From: Porpolomopsis calyptriformis
Lineage: Eukaryota; Basidiomycota; Agaricomycetes; Agaricales; Hygrophoraceae
DNA length: 64,000 bases
Assembly: GCA_951640195.1 (NCBI GenBank)
Contig: OX621167.1
Location: 496,001 to 560,000 of the forward strand
Reading direction: 5' to 3'
Below the pieces are notes generated by a model. It was not told where the DNA came from. It saw only the letters and a list, made by a program, of their open reading frames with translations, and did no database searches. How positions within the stretch are numbered: position 1 is the stretch's first letter; each line of letters begins with the position of its first letter. Shown here piece by piece: positions 1-10,480 of the stretch. The position numbers and the translations under genes were made by a program.

Positions 1-1548
1 GGTATGGGTTGTTTGGTGGTTGGTGGGGCTGAGGCTGACGTTGCCTCGATTGTGGTCGGGGTTGGGGTTGCGCTTGTTGGTTGGAGGGCGTCGGTGTCGA
101 ATTTCCACGGTCGGATACTGCGTACGGCGAGTGCGACGGGTCAGATTTCTTCTTTTGTTTGGATTTCTTTTTCGTCGGATCGTCAGCCGTAGCAGATGGG
201 CCGTGGGTGATATTGGAGACGGGTGAATGGTTTGAGGGGGATGGCTGTGTAGCAGACACAAGCAATGGTTGGGGTTTCGGGTGAGCTTGCGGCTGCTGGT
301 GGAGTTGTGAGTGTGATTTAGATGGCGGGTGGGATGGGGACTGTGGGGGCTGTGAGTGCGATTGAGGTGGCGGCGGATGGGGTTGTGAATGGGATTGATT
401 TTGCGGGTGAGATTGAGGCGGCGGGTGTGATTGGGGTTGAGGGTGCGGTTGCGGGAGAGGCTGGGGGTGTGATTGGGGAAGAGGCTGAGGATGTGATTGA
501 GGGTGGGAAGGCGCGTGCGATTGCGGTTGTGGATTGGGTTGCGGATGGGGTTGGGGTTGAGATTGAGGTGGCAGGGGCGGTTGTTGCTGCTGCTGTGGCA
601 TCTGGGGCGGATGCGCTCCCACTTCTGGTGCGCGGGGAGAATGTTTATCTCGTAAACCCTTTGTCTTGGCGAGAGTATCTAATATCCGATAACTAGAGAA
701 AAATTGATGAGTGATCTTGGACAAAGGAAAAGCGAGAAAGGCGTACCCGGGAGCGCCTGACCTATTTGGCCGAGGACTCATGAATTGGGCGATTTTGAGA
801 CGACGGGCTTTATCGGCTTCGTCATCTTCTGGGTCGATCGCGACTGCTTTTCGTTTCAGGGAATTGGGGACAGTGGGCGTGGAGACCCTTAAGACGTGAT
901 TGGCGATACGAGTGAGGTGGGGATCGGGATCGAGGCATAGTGGGGGTGCGGTGGCAAGCTGTGTGTTGTGGCATTTGAGAATGGAATGGTGAGAAGAGAG
1001 AAAAGAACGAACGAGTAGACGGGCCTCTATCTCTAGTGCTTCGCGGTCTGTCCATTTGTCGCCGTGTTTTTGATTTAGCAGGCAGATGTCGGCCCAGAGT
1101 GTTTCAGCGTTGGGACGGAGGACGACGCGGGTACGTTCGGGTCGTTCTGGTGTTGGTTCTTTCCTCCGTTGAGGGCGATAGTCCAGTAATTCCACGATCA
1201 TACAACCTGAGCATGAGTCAGTCTGTGGTTTTGAGAAAGGAGCAGAGAGTGACTGACCCTCGTAGAAGGGCACTCTGGCAGCGTCAAATAGTTCTAAAAA
1301 ATCAACTGGTATCCGATGGGCGCGAATGTCATCAAGAAGAGACTGTTGGGCCAATGTTCAGAAAAAAAGGTCTCGAGACCGAAAAGGTGAGAGATGAAGC
1401 TGACCGCGACTTGGTTGTTGTACAGGAATTTTGAGCCATTATTGAGAGTCCAATATTCTGGGTGAAGATGGATGGTGAACGAGGGGGGGAGGGTGTCTGT
1501 CTTGTCGAGCAATTCTTCGACCGAGCGCGTTAGATTGTAACCTGCCAT
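1..1548 (-). CDS. SPT20: SPT20-like SAGA subunit (partial, C-terminus off the window)
   Basis: This is the N-terminal and middle part of a Spt20 family protein, a structural subunit of the SAGA co-activator complex in the nucleus. The start at 1548 gives MAGYNLTRSVEELL, followed by the conserved HPEYWTLNNGSKFLYNN stretch. Short introns (about 1340-1395, near 1220-1250, and probably 692-760) join to LLDDIRAHRIPVDFLELF and then LLNQKHGDKWTDREALEIEARLL, all typical of the Spt20 domain. From about 690 down to 1 the frame stays open as a Pro/Gln/His-rich low-complexity region, interrupted near 160 by a Lys-rich patch. The plus-strand ORFs over this stretch are shadows of that composition. The gene is head-to-head with HGH1. 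Family assignment is confident; exact splice points are by eye. Confidence 0.88.
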
Positions 1549-1578
1549 TGAGGTGATTATGTAATTTGTCAGAGCTTG
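1549..1578. promoter_or_regulatory. 30-bp gap between divergent SPT20 and HGH1 start codons
   Basis: Only 30 bp separate the two inferred initiation codons. No TATA box is visible. Either the 5' leaders overlap antisense, or each promoter lies inside the other gene's first exons. Confidence 0.55.
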
Positions 1579-3152
1579 ATGAACGCTGAACTGACTCAGG
1601 TAAGGAGAATGGACGGGCAATTGAACGTTGGCCGGGGCTGATATATATGGCTGTCATCATAGCTCATTCCATTCCTTCGCGATCGCAATCCTCAAGTGCG
1701 ACATCTCGCGTTGTCAAATCTTATATCGCAGACACCAAAAGGCTCGCAACATAGGAGCCTGTTCTTCGCAGGGCAATCACAAGAAAATGATGTGATTAGA
1801 GACTTGAAGCTGTTGTGTAGAGATCAGCTGGTGAGAAAAACAGCTCGTCGACCATCCCAAGTTGTTTTCATTTTTCAGCTCAGGCTGTAGCCCATGATGC
1901 GTTTCGAGCCCTGGTCAATCTCTCGGACTCGGCGTTGGTAGTGGGAGCTCTGTCGGAGTGCTCTTTCCTGAAGTTTATCGTATCGTATATTATTGTGAGT
2001 GATATCTTGGCTAATTAGATAGATGATCATGGTAACCCCCCCCCAACGCCCAATCAGACCCCTGATGCGACCCTGGCAGACCTTGCTTCGATGATGCTCT
2101 CCAATCTCACAGCCTCCTCCGTGGCGTGTTCTGCCCTAATCTCGTCAACAGTCTCTATCGTCACCGATCCATCTTCTCCCGGCGTATTTTATGCAACACA
2201 ATCACGTTGTGGAACCTGTGCGGAACCTGTGCCATACCCCTCTGGCGAATCTCGTGAAGTCTCGGCTTTACCACTCCTAGTGGACGCATTTGTTCAAAGC
2301 GTGATATCTTCGAGCGGACCGAGTCAGTCGAGGAAAGCAGAATTGCATTTCCTCGCCGGGGTTTTTGCCAATCTCAGTGCAGTAAGTTGGTTTTTTATTG
2401 CTTGATGATCTATTCCTCATACAATGTGTGATAGGTCCCATCTGGCCGTGATTTCTTTTTGACAGCACAACCGAGTGACCCATCACGGCCTAAATCTGAT
2501 CTGGAGTATCCTCTGGCAAAGATCGTGATGTTTACTGAACATGAAAACACTATTCGAAGGGGAGGGGTCGCTTCCACGATAAAGTGAGTGATGTGATGGT
2601 TAGAACCACACAGCGTTCACTATTATCAGGAACTCCGGATTCCATACATCAGCCCATCGTGCGCTTCTTAGTCACAGTTCTACCCTGGTATCCGTGCCAC
2701 CTTCAATTGCAGAAGCTCCGGGCATAGATATCCTTCCGTGCATCCTCCTTCCCCTTTCAGGGCCCGAAGAATTTGATGCTGAGGTGTGGGCTGTTTCGCA
2801 ACGCTTACGGATTGTGAATGACACAGATACTTAGGAGCAAGAGAAGATGCCGGCAGCCCTGCAATTCCTACCGCCGACGAAGACCCGAGAGATGGATGGT
2901 GTACTTCGGTTAACACATGTTGAAACGCTCCTCCTGTTGTGCACGACGCGATGGGGTCGCGATTTTTTACGGGAGAAAGGAGTGTACGAGGTTGTACGCG
3001 TCGGGCATGAGGTGGAGACGGATGAGAAGGTATCGTGATTGTTGGTAAGGGTTGTTCGGATACTGAATTGCAACCAGATAGCCGAACATTTTGAACGGTT
3101 GGTCGTCCTATTGAAAGGAGACGAAGATGATGATGTGATTGAGGAGATATGA
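1579..3152 (+). CDS. HGH1: HGH1-like eEF2-folding co-chaperone
   Basis: Hgh1 (BRP16 family, DUF383/DUF384) is a cytosolic ARM-repeat protein that helps eEF2 fold with the TRiC chaperonin. A 21-nt first exon (1579-1599, MNAELTQ) splices over 1600-1662 into LIPFLRDRNPQVRHLALSNL, the family's N-terminus. The 1831-1883 intron joins to the conserved AHDAFRALVNLSDS block. Later exons give DLASMMLSNLTAS, KAELHFLAGVFANLSA, then RREDP-type core sequence and the C-terminal DUF384 region MDGVLRLTHVETLLLLCTT, ending in an acidic tail at 3152. Seven or so introns all keep frame, so the gene looks intact. The very short first exon explains why no ATG is visible in the long reading frame. Confidence 0.87.
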
Positions 3153-3299
3153 ATGGACGGAGGGGTTAAAAACTCGATAACGTGGACGATTGAAAGCCAT
3201 TCCTCTTCTCTCTTTTTTTCGATCTGTGATCGTTTCTTGTTCAACTTTTCAGTCCTCGACGGATTCATTGATCACTCCCCTATACCTTTTGCTTGCAAA

Positions 3300-3904
3300 A
3301 TGTTGTTCAAATTCGTTCTCGTGTCTTTCATCGGTTCTCTCGTTGGCTCTGCCCTTGCAGCTCCTTATCCTGGCGAAGACAACCATCTCTTGGTACGTTC
3401 TTCGATCGAAAGACCATTACACTCTCCTCATCTCTATTCTAGGTCCGTGACCCCGAACTAGTCCGAGTGATTTCAGACGTCGCTGTCAGTTCTTCATATT
3501 TTTCTCACTTTGCACGCTCATTCTGTCGTTAGCAGCGTGATGAATCGAGTGTCTTGGAGGTCCGTGCTCCTGGCCACGATCAGGTAACCTTTTTTTGCTG
3601 TGTTCATCTTGAATGATTGCCGATTAATCTTTGTCTTGCTTCCGACCAGGTCATCACCAAGAGGGCCGAAAAGACAAAGAAAGCAATGGCTAAGAAAGGC
3701 AAGAAAGGCAAGAAAGGCAAGAAAGGGATGAAAGGCAAGAAAAAGGCTGCTGCGGCAACTGCCGCCTCTGCCTCTGCCGCTGCCGCCTCATCTGCTACCG
3801 CTGCCGCCGCCCCACCTGCCTCGGCTACATCAGCGGCAGTGGCTGCAGTCTCTAGTACAGCAGCCGCGGTTGGCGCAGTATCTACCGCCTCGGCTGTTGC
3901 TTAA
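3300..3904 (+). CDS. small secreted Lys/Ala-rich protein (KA-rich)
   Basis: I do not recognise a known family. Four exons (3300-3392, 3443-3484, 3536-3583, 3650-3904) keep one frame. Residues 1-20 are a clear signal peptide (MLFKFVLVSFIGSLVGSALA). A short linker holds a KR dibasic site (VITKRAEK) that could be cut by a Kex2-type protease. Then follow (KKG)n repeats and a long Ala/Ser/Thr-rich tail. The mature protein would be strongly basic and low in complexity. A truncated inverted copy of its last exon lies at 30891-31020, at the outer border of the right arm. This full-length copy extends outside the inverted repeat (border about 3724), so it is probably the source copy. Confidence 0.7.
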
Positions 3905-4635
3905 AGGTAAATACACCCTTATCCTCTTTCACGCCCAACATGACCTGGGTCGTTTATCTCAGGCTTTGGAGGATTTGATTGTCCTTTGTGATTTGAATCT
4001 TGTTTGTAAAATACGAGATTGATTTGTACGAGGACCGTTGGCTGAACAATTGCATTCCTGTCAGCTTTTCCATGGGGCATACGTGGATGAACAAGACACC
4101 GGCCAGTACCTTACAAGAGTATGAATTATAGGTGCTGGGGGGTTACGAAGACTAAGAGATGGCTGAGTTGTTACAGTCGACACTCATACCAATCTGCCAG
4201 ACAGGTCCTCGACCGATTACATAACCTCTTGTTGCACTGTATACCCTGCCTTGGAAGACCCCCGCTTGGACATACTTACAGACAAGCGGCGCTCTCCTAG
4301 ACACACACGAGACACCAAAAAGTTCGAATTAAAATTTGCCACACCCGGTAATCCATAACCCAAAGCCTGACCGAGGGGTATGGGTCAAGACATGTCGACT
4401 TGTCCATCATTGCGTCGCTCCTCACTCAAACTATTTGTCTAATGCCTACTAAAGCAGAAGTACACAGCATGGCAACAGGCTATGTTGCCACTTCGGAAGG
4501 ATAGTCACCGGTCTAATTTTCAATTTTCAATTCGGGTGGCTCAGAGGTTTAAAAACTTGATGCTTGCCCACATCTTTCCGATAGTGCTGGCACTAACCAC
4601 CAAAAGCAGGTCTTTTTATTCGATCCTCCCTCGTC
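3905..4635. other. Gene-free stretch in left arm
   Basis: This 731-bp intergenic stretch is shared with 30163-30890. I see no convincing ORF or RNA gene. It probably holds the 3' end of the KA-rich transcript and the promoter of S1, including the basal motif GGTCTTTTTATTCGATCC shortly before the ATG. Confidence 0.6.
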
Positions 4636-4856
4636 ATGCGCCTATCAACAATCGCTGTTCTCGCTCTTCTCATTAATGCCGCTGTCCTAGTTGGCGCTGC
4701 TCCCGCATCTACATCCCAAGCGGACGCCTCCGGTTCTGGCAGACCAGCCCAAAGTAGCCACGCCGATCATCATAGTGGCGCTGGGCCTAGCACTGAGCTT
4801 GAAACTGACGTATGTCCAACTTTCAATTTTGGGTCTTGACGATTTATCTCTATCTC
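4636..4856 (+). pseudogene. S1 secreted protein, left copy, 5' fragment (cut by hAT insertion)
   Basis: The exon encodes MRLSTIAVLALLINAAVLVG, a signal peptide, followed by a short Ser/Gly-rich region ending GPSTELETD, then an intron donor GTATGTCC at about 4811. The hAT element begins inside this intron at 4857. The intact relative is the right-arm copy (29433-30162). The missing second exon of that copy is not found next to either hAT end, so this allele cannot be repaired by simple excision. The 3' half is at 20180-20502. Confidence 0.8.
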
Positions 4857-4868
4857 TAGTGTTGCCGC
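4857..4868 (+). repeat. hAT left terminal inverted repeat
   Basis: TAGTGTTGCCGC, exact reverse complement of 20168-20179. Confidence 0.88.
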
Positions 4869-5068
4869 CTGCCTGAGTTGACACCGGTGTAACTTGGAAG
4901 CAGCTTGGTTGTTTTGCAACTTGGTACCAACTCGCATTGGCTGCCTGACACCGGTGCAACTCAACCAACTCGGTGTAATGCTTAGAAATACTTTCCCATA
5001 TGCTTGTAGGTGAAAGGGACCAGCCAATTTGCTATCTCATATCCCTTCCACACTGTTTTTTTAATTGT

Positions 5069-7483
5069 ATGTGTCATATAAACCACATACCACCTTGTTC
5101 TTGTGGTGACCCAGCTCATTGCATATGTGGTCACCTACATACCCAGCAACAATGGCCACCTCCGAGTTCATTAGCTCCCCTTGCTCGCCTTCCTCTCGCA
5201 TTTGCTGGTCAGCCTGCACCTCTATCGATGGCCTTCCCTGCTGTTCTGGGTCCACCTTATGACCCAGGACATCAGGCAGCTTTCAACCATTCAGGATTTA
5301 ATCAAGCATATACCCAACCTCCGGTTCAATATCTTTCTTCCCCCTTAGTCTACAACCCTATCCCATCAGCTCCGACTCAAGCATCTGCACCCACTCCATC
5401 ACGAAATCAGAAGCGCAAAAATGCTACACCACGTCGCAGGGGCCATAAACGTGCTCGTGTTACAGCTCCAGTTAATACTGAACCCACATCTGCTCAGTGT
5501 GGTGTCGGACCTGCTTACCAAGTTGATATTCTACCATCTTCATCACCTACTAGAGCCCAACCATCTTCAGCCCCAACCAATATCCCAGCGGCATTAACAC
5601 AGCCCCCTCCAGCCATTTATCACTCACATCGTGCTAGTAGAAAACAAAGAGAGAGCACACTAACTGCTACTGATGTATACTACTTCTGTCGAGCTGCAGA
5701 ATCCGAAACAAAACCTGCCATATTACTTTCACCTGAGGAAGAGCCGATTTTGAATTTGAAACCTCGGACACCTTTCCTTAGCTGCAAGCTATGCACGTAT
5801 GTCTAATTCTATTTTTTAGAGTTATTAAATTCCTAATTTCAACAACTTGCTAGAGAATGGCGTGTCTGGAGAAATTCCGATGGTGTTACCACTACTCTAC
5901 ATGCTCATCTCAAATCACGGCACACTGAAGAATACAATCGCATCATAATCACACTTAATCTGAAGCATTCACATGATCCTTTATTACCTCAATCATTGAG
6001 CAATACGAGCAGCAAGCCATTTAATCTCGAAGAGTGGATTAAGCTACTAGTGAAATGGGTTATTATAGATGATCAGGTATGCTTAATATGTGTATTGTGA
6101 TGTTCTCGCACTGATTTTTTGTTTGGAAAAGGCTATAAATGTTGTTGAGAGCACAGAGTTTCAGAATTTTGTGCTTTATGGGCGCAATAATATATCTGAA
6201 TGTGACTTACCACACAGGACAAAACTAATTGGACTTATATTCAAAACGTATGAAGAGGAGCATAGAAACCTGCTAACTGACTTCAAGGAAAGTGATAATT
6301 TAATATATTCTTTATAGACGCAAGCTTACTTTTACTTCTAGACTGCTTTGGGCCGCATCTCTTTCACCTCAGACTGCTGGAGCGATCCGAACCTAACATC
6401 CTTCTTAGCTCTTACAGCACACTATATTTCAAGAGATACTAGTGGTCATCTTACACTCCGAAACTGTTTACTTGCATTTCGTGTAATTGAAGGTAAGCAT
6501 GATGGGAAAAACCTTGCGGCAATTATCTTCGGCATCCTCAAACAAGCACGAATTCTTGGACAGGTATGTTTCTTCTCGTCAATATAAATTAAAGTATAAC
6601 TCACTCTGATCACAGCTTGGTGAATTTACATTTGATAATGCGTCAAACTGTGACACAACAATGGAGCACCTTGAAGGTCTTCTCCGAGTGGAAAAAATAC
6701 CCTTTTGCCGCTTTGGAAATCGTATCCGGTGAGTTGTATCTACAAGTCTCTACTATTCATAGTAATATATTATTTTTTACAGGTGTTTCCCTCACGTCGT
6801 GAATATCGCTGTACAAACAATCCTTAAAGAAATCAAAGAAAATCCCTTCGAACCTGTTATAGCTTCTGGAGCCGCATCGGCCCAAGAATTAGAGCAATAT
6901 GCTCTTGCTCTCAAGTCTGATCCAGTAGGACGCACCTGCGAGATTGTTGCTATCTGTTGCAGGTCGGGCCCACACCGTCAAGAATTACAATCTGTTATCA
7001 CTGCAGGCAATAACTCTGACTCATGGGGCACTATTATCTGCTGCATCCAGCTGCTTCGAGACTGCGACACTCGTTGGTCATCAACATTCAATATGGTTAA
7101 CTGCCTGATTGAGTTATATCCAGTGAGTATGACAGTAGTTTCTTTCTTTTTCTTCTTATGTTGTATATAGCCTGTCGAACATTTTCTTTCACAACCATCA
7201 CTTTCGGAGCACACGCACTACCTCTTCAAGTCAAAAGAATACGAGGTTCTTCACCACATCCACCAAATCCTTGAATTTCCTCACCGATGCCAAGAGTTAC
7301 TGGCTGCTGAAAAAACCCCTACCCTTGCTCTTGCCCTGCCTACATACGAGACACTTGTCATCCTGTGGAAGAATCTTACGCAGTCTATTCCCGAGCTTGC
7401 TCACTACATCAACCTTGGTATTGCAAAGATTATGGAATATGTATCCAAGGGTCGTCAGAGCCGCATTTATGCACTTGCGATGA
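5069..7483 (+). CDS. hAT transposase, N-terminal part (split gene)
   Basis: The likely start at 5069 gives a Pro/Ser-rich leader of some 250 residues with a basic patch (about 5409-5455). A BED-type zinc finger follows, split by an intron: CKLC, then a His pair in LHAHLKSRHTEEY. The catalytic core has ISFTSDCWSDPNLTSFLALT, then LGEFTFDNASNCDTTMEH and RDCDTRWSSTFNMV. The last exon ends YALAM at 7483 with donor GTAAG. The intron that follows holds the nested elements, and translation resumes at 19030 with IINPRMKFQWIEQHW. Within this part the introns keep frame and no stop interrupts the core. The protein could be made only if the inserted 11.5 kb were spliced or excised. Confidence 0.8.
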
Positions 7484-7496
7484 GTAAGTTATTAGT

Positions 7497-7524
7497 CATC
7501 AGCAAAACTGCAATAACAAGGTCA
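7497..7524 (+). repeat. Left TIR of nested DNA element
   Basis: Begins CATCAGCAAAACTGCAATAA. Inverted partner at 18958-18985 with two differences. Confidence 0.72.
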
Positions 7525-8094
7525 CGCCATGTCATGTAATATATTGGGCACAATCTGCCGCAAGGCTCACAATGCTGGGGGGACAATACCTTGCCCGAAA
7601 CCCAGATGAAAAATGACAATGTAGCTACAAAATGACAATTTATTCATGAATGGCAAGTCAATGCAAAACCATCCCTTGTGCAAAAGGCATGTCCCAAATG
7701 TAAGGCGGCAACAAGTTTGGGAGTTAATGCAAGGTCATACCTTCCAATGGATTGGGGGGAAGGTAAGGTCTTCATGTATTGCCAGACATATGTAGATGTT
7801 CAATTCAATGTATTACAATGCAGTTTATTGTTATCAGGGTACATGATCTCATGGACGATCAGTCCGAAAGCTGTTACACTAGTATGCTGGTGGTATGAAG
7901 TGGTATATCGATGCGGGAATTCTGGTATGCGAGGTGCGAAACAAAGCAGCGAAAGCAGGAATGTTGAGAACGTGGAGGGGAAACATTAGACCGAGACATC
8001 GATTGGATTGATGCTGGCGTTACGATGTAAGCGAGAGAGTGAATCTAGAAGCAATAAAGCAGTGGTGAGCAATGAGAATGAAGTCAGTTGGCGC
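7525..8094. other. Non-coding left remnant of nested DNA element
   Basis: This stretch lies between the TIR and the Gypsy LTR. It has short repeated words (ATGACAAT, CAAGGTCA/CAAGTCAA) such as occur in subterminal regions of DNA transposons. No coding frame is convincing. The 5' part of the element's transposase gene is absent here, so it was lost rather than merely displaced. Confidence 0.5.
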
Positions 8095-8703
8095 TGATAC
8101 GTCTGCTTCGTGTATGAGAACCGAACACAGAACAAGGTGCGAGGACGACTATAAAGAGTCTTGACTCAGCCTATGATCGATAATCGTGGAAAGGGAGTCT
8201 TCGATTGTTCGCGAACGAGATCGATCGGGAAATCGGAAGGATTGGAAAGTCGAAAGAGGAAGTCTTAGAAGATCTAAAGAGGATCTAGACTCGAGAGCGA
8301 GAAAGAAGCGAATATCTAACTTGTTTGATCACTAGCTACAACATACTGTATATATATCTTCTAGTACAAGGATCCCTTTGAGTGTATATGATAAAAGGGG
8401 AGCCTCTCTAATGATCTAAGGGGAAAGTAGTGAATAGGAATGAAGGGATCGAATGAAAAAGGGAGAAATAGAAGAGAACTGATGCCTTTGAATAGTGTCT
8501 TCCCTTTGATATACAAACTTTCGTTCGCGTTCGGAAAGCTTCGATCACGTTCGGAGCGTTCGATGATTCTCGAAGTCGTTCGGGACGTTTGGGAGCTATC
8601 GGGAGCGTTCAGAGGGTTCGTGTCCGTGTTCGAAGGACTTGGTAGGCGTCTAGTATTCGTATAGTTGAATATACGGTGCTCAGGGGACGGAGGGGTCGTA
8701 TCA
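8095..8703 (-). repeat. Gypsy 3' LTR
   Basis: 609 bp, near-identical to 16718-17326. A TATATATAT box lies near 8349. Because the coding strand is minus, this is the 3' LTR. Confidence 0.92.
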
Positions 8704-8740
8704 TCTCCTCCTCACTGAAATGTTGACTGTCCTCAGTCAA
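8704..8740 (-). promoter_or_regulatory. 3' polypurine tract with upstream hairpin
   Basis: On the minus strand this reads TTGACTG-AGGA-CAGTCAA (7-bp stem), then CATTTCAGTGAGGAGGAGA, then the 3' LTR. The purine run is the expected primer for plus-strand DNA synthesis. The hairpin plus tract recurs inside pol at 12232-12274 with a different stem sequence. Confidence 0.75.
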
Positions 8741-8870
8741 TCACGTGATTTGCCAGTAGTTGCCGAGGCGCGTTTATAAGTGTGACATCTGTGTCACATT
8801 CATCTTTAGACACGACCGTCTTCGAACCGCGTACCACAACGCCAAGAAAACCGCGACAAGCCATTTAAAA

Positions 8871-10480
8871 ATGACGCAGAACATTATCAATATCGCGAAA
8901 CAGAAGATTTGCGACCAAATGAGGTCGCTTCCGGATGGGGTTGCTGAACCCGAAGATTACAAAATCTGGGGGCAACAGTTTTGCAAGTTACTGGTGAGTT
9001 TTTGTTTTTCTAATCGTTTTCTTCCGCTAATCCATCTTTTAGATCGCATATAATCGGGTTATAAAGGCCCTGAAGCAAACATCAACGGACGACGAGGTCG
9101 TCGCGTAGCAAAAAGAGGCCCGCGAGACCTTCGACGCTTTCGAAGAGCGAGAGTGGTTGGAATGGGCGGGTGAGCTGCTGATGCCAAGGTTGGCAGAGGT
9201 GGCACGTCGCGAGGCCGAGGAGAAAGCAGAGGCGGAGAGGGTCGAGCAAGAGCGAAGGGCGGAAGAGGAACACGAGGCAAGGGAGAGGGCGGAGACGTCT
9301 GCGCGGGAGGAACGAGAGAGGGTCGAGCGCAAGGAGCGAGAGGAGCGAGAGCGAGCGGAGCGTGAGGAACGAGAGGAACGAGAGGAGCGCGAGCGGGTCG
9401 AGAGGGCGGAGCGAGAGGTACGAGAGAAGCGGGAGCGAGAGGAGCGAGAAGAACGAGAACGGGAGGAACGGGACGTGGAGGATCGGAAGCGGATGGAGGA
9501 AGCCTACGAGAGGCTCCTCCAGTCGCTTATGGACGGGAAGATCGACGAGGAGGAATTCCGTCGAGAAACGGAAAAGGCGGCGGGCGAGAGTGGGACGAAG
9601 GCAGCGGAGGTGTCGGCAGACACGCCAGACACGACGGGGGGGACGACGGAAACGATGGAGGACGGGAACCAGCCCTCGGTTGACGAAGACGAATCGGCGG
9701 CAGCAGCGCAATCGCTGACTGCAGAAGAACTGGTCGAGCGGTCGAAGGCGGCGCATTGGGAGAGGATGGCGGCGAAGGGATGGTCGCTCCCTGCGATCAC
9801 GACGCGGGAGTACCGCAAGCGAAAGGCGGTAGAAGAGGCTTTGCACCTGGTCGAGGGCAAAGTAAGTCTCTTTCTTTTTATTTTTTTATTTTATTTTATT
9901 TTATTTTATTTTATTTTTTTACTAACGGACTTCTTTATTTCGCAGTGTGATTTTTGCGAGAAGGTGGGCGCGGAGTGTGAGATCGGCCCCGCGGATCCGT
10001 TATGCGCCAAGTGCGTAACGGATAAGCGCGGTTGCTATTGGAAGGGGGAAACCCGCTTGGGCAAGAAGTTCAAGCCGCGGCCCAAGGGGGAGTCGAAGGG
10101 CGCGAACAAGTCGGCGACGGCAGAGGAATCGAAGAAGGGGGTTCGGAAGTCGGCGAGGGCCGTTTCTCGTAAGTTTTTCCTTTTTCTTTTTGTTTTCTTT
10201 ATTCTAATCTTTTCTTTCTATAGGTCCAGTAGTCTATATCGACGAGACGCCGCCTTTTGAGGAGGAGACGGTGGGCGAAGGCTCGAAGGAAACGACGCGG
10301 CCGGTCGCGGGTCGGAAAGGGAAGGGGAAGGGGAAGGCGGTCGATGAAGAGAAATCGCGAGAGGTTTTGGCGGCGATCGCGGAGGAGAAAGCGCGCGTAA
10401 AGGCGCGAATCGTCGTTCTCGAAGAGGTTTTGAGGGGTTTAGAAGAGAGGGAAGAGGAGATGGTCTTAGAGAATCTGTAG
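8871..10480 (+). CDS. Antisense accessory gene of the Gypsy element: coiled-coil protein with Zn2Cys6-like finger
   Basis: This gene lies between pol and the 3' LTR on the opposite strand to gag-pol. Four exons (8871-8993, 9043-9861, 9946-10168, 10224-10480) join in frame with good GT-AG borders, so it is a spliced host-style gene. The ATG at 8871 lies about 95 bp after a TTTATAAG box. The protein has a short N-terminal region, a very long Glu/Arg-rich charged coiled coil (about 9190-9500), a Ser/Thr/Asp-rich linker, then CDFC-x6-C-x8-CAKC-x6-C. That spacing (CX2CX6CX8CX2CX6C) fits a fungal Zn2Cys6 cluster. Basic Lys/Arg stretches and a short C-terminal helix follow. An in-frame TAG at 9106-9108 interrupts exon 2, so this copy is either broken or starts at a downstream ATG (9181). 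No known function is recognised; DNA binding or element regulation is inference. Confidence 0.72.

Larger units (their letters stand above)
3724..4856. repeat. Inverted repeat, left arm, outer part
   Basis: Sequence from about 3724 (inside the last KA-rich exon) to 4856 reappears inverted at about 29970-31020. Matching blocks include the Ala-rich coding end, the gene-free stretch 3905-4635, and the first exon and intron start of S1. The match stops at 4856, where the hAT terminus begins, and resumes at 20180. Confidence 0.88.

Noticed and set aside
322..696. Plus-strand ORF rich in Val/Gly/Ala
   Set aside because: It is the antisense shadow of the Pro/Gln/His-rich part of SPT20; the minus strand carries the conserved domain.
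9082..9846. Long minus-strand ORF of 254 codons in the Gypsy
   Set aside because: Its Leu/Arg/Pro-rich composition is the mirror of the Glu/Arg coiled coil on the plus strand, which has the splice sites and Cys array.
9880..9925. TTTTA repeat suggesting a non-LTR poly(A) end
   Set aside because: It lies inside a well-defined GT-AG intron of the accessory gene and has no flanking duplication.
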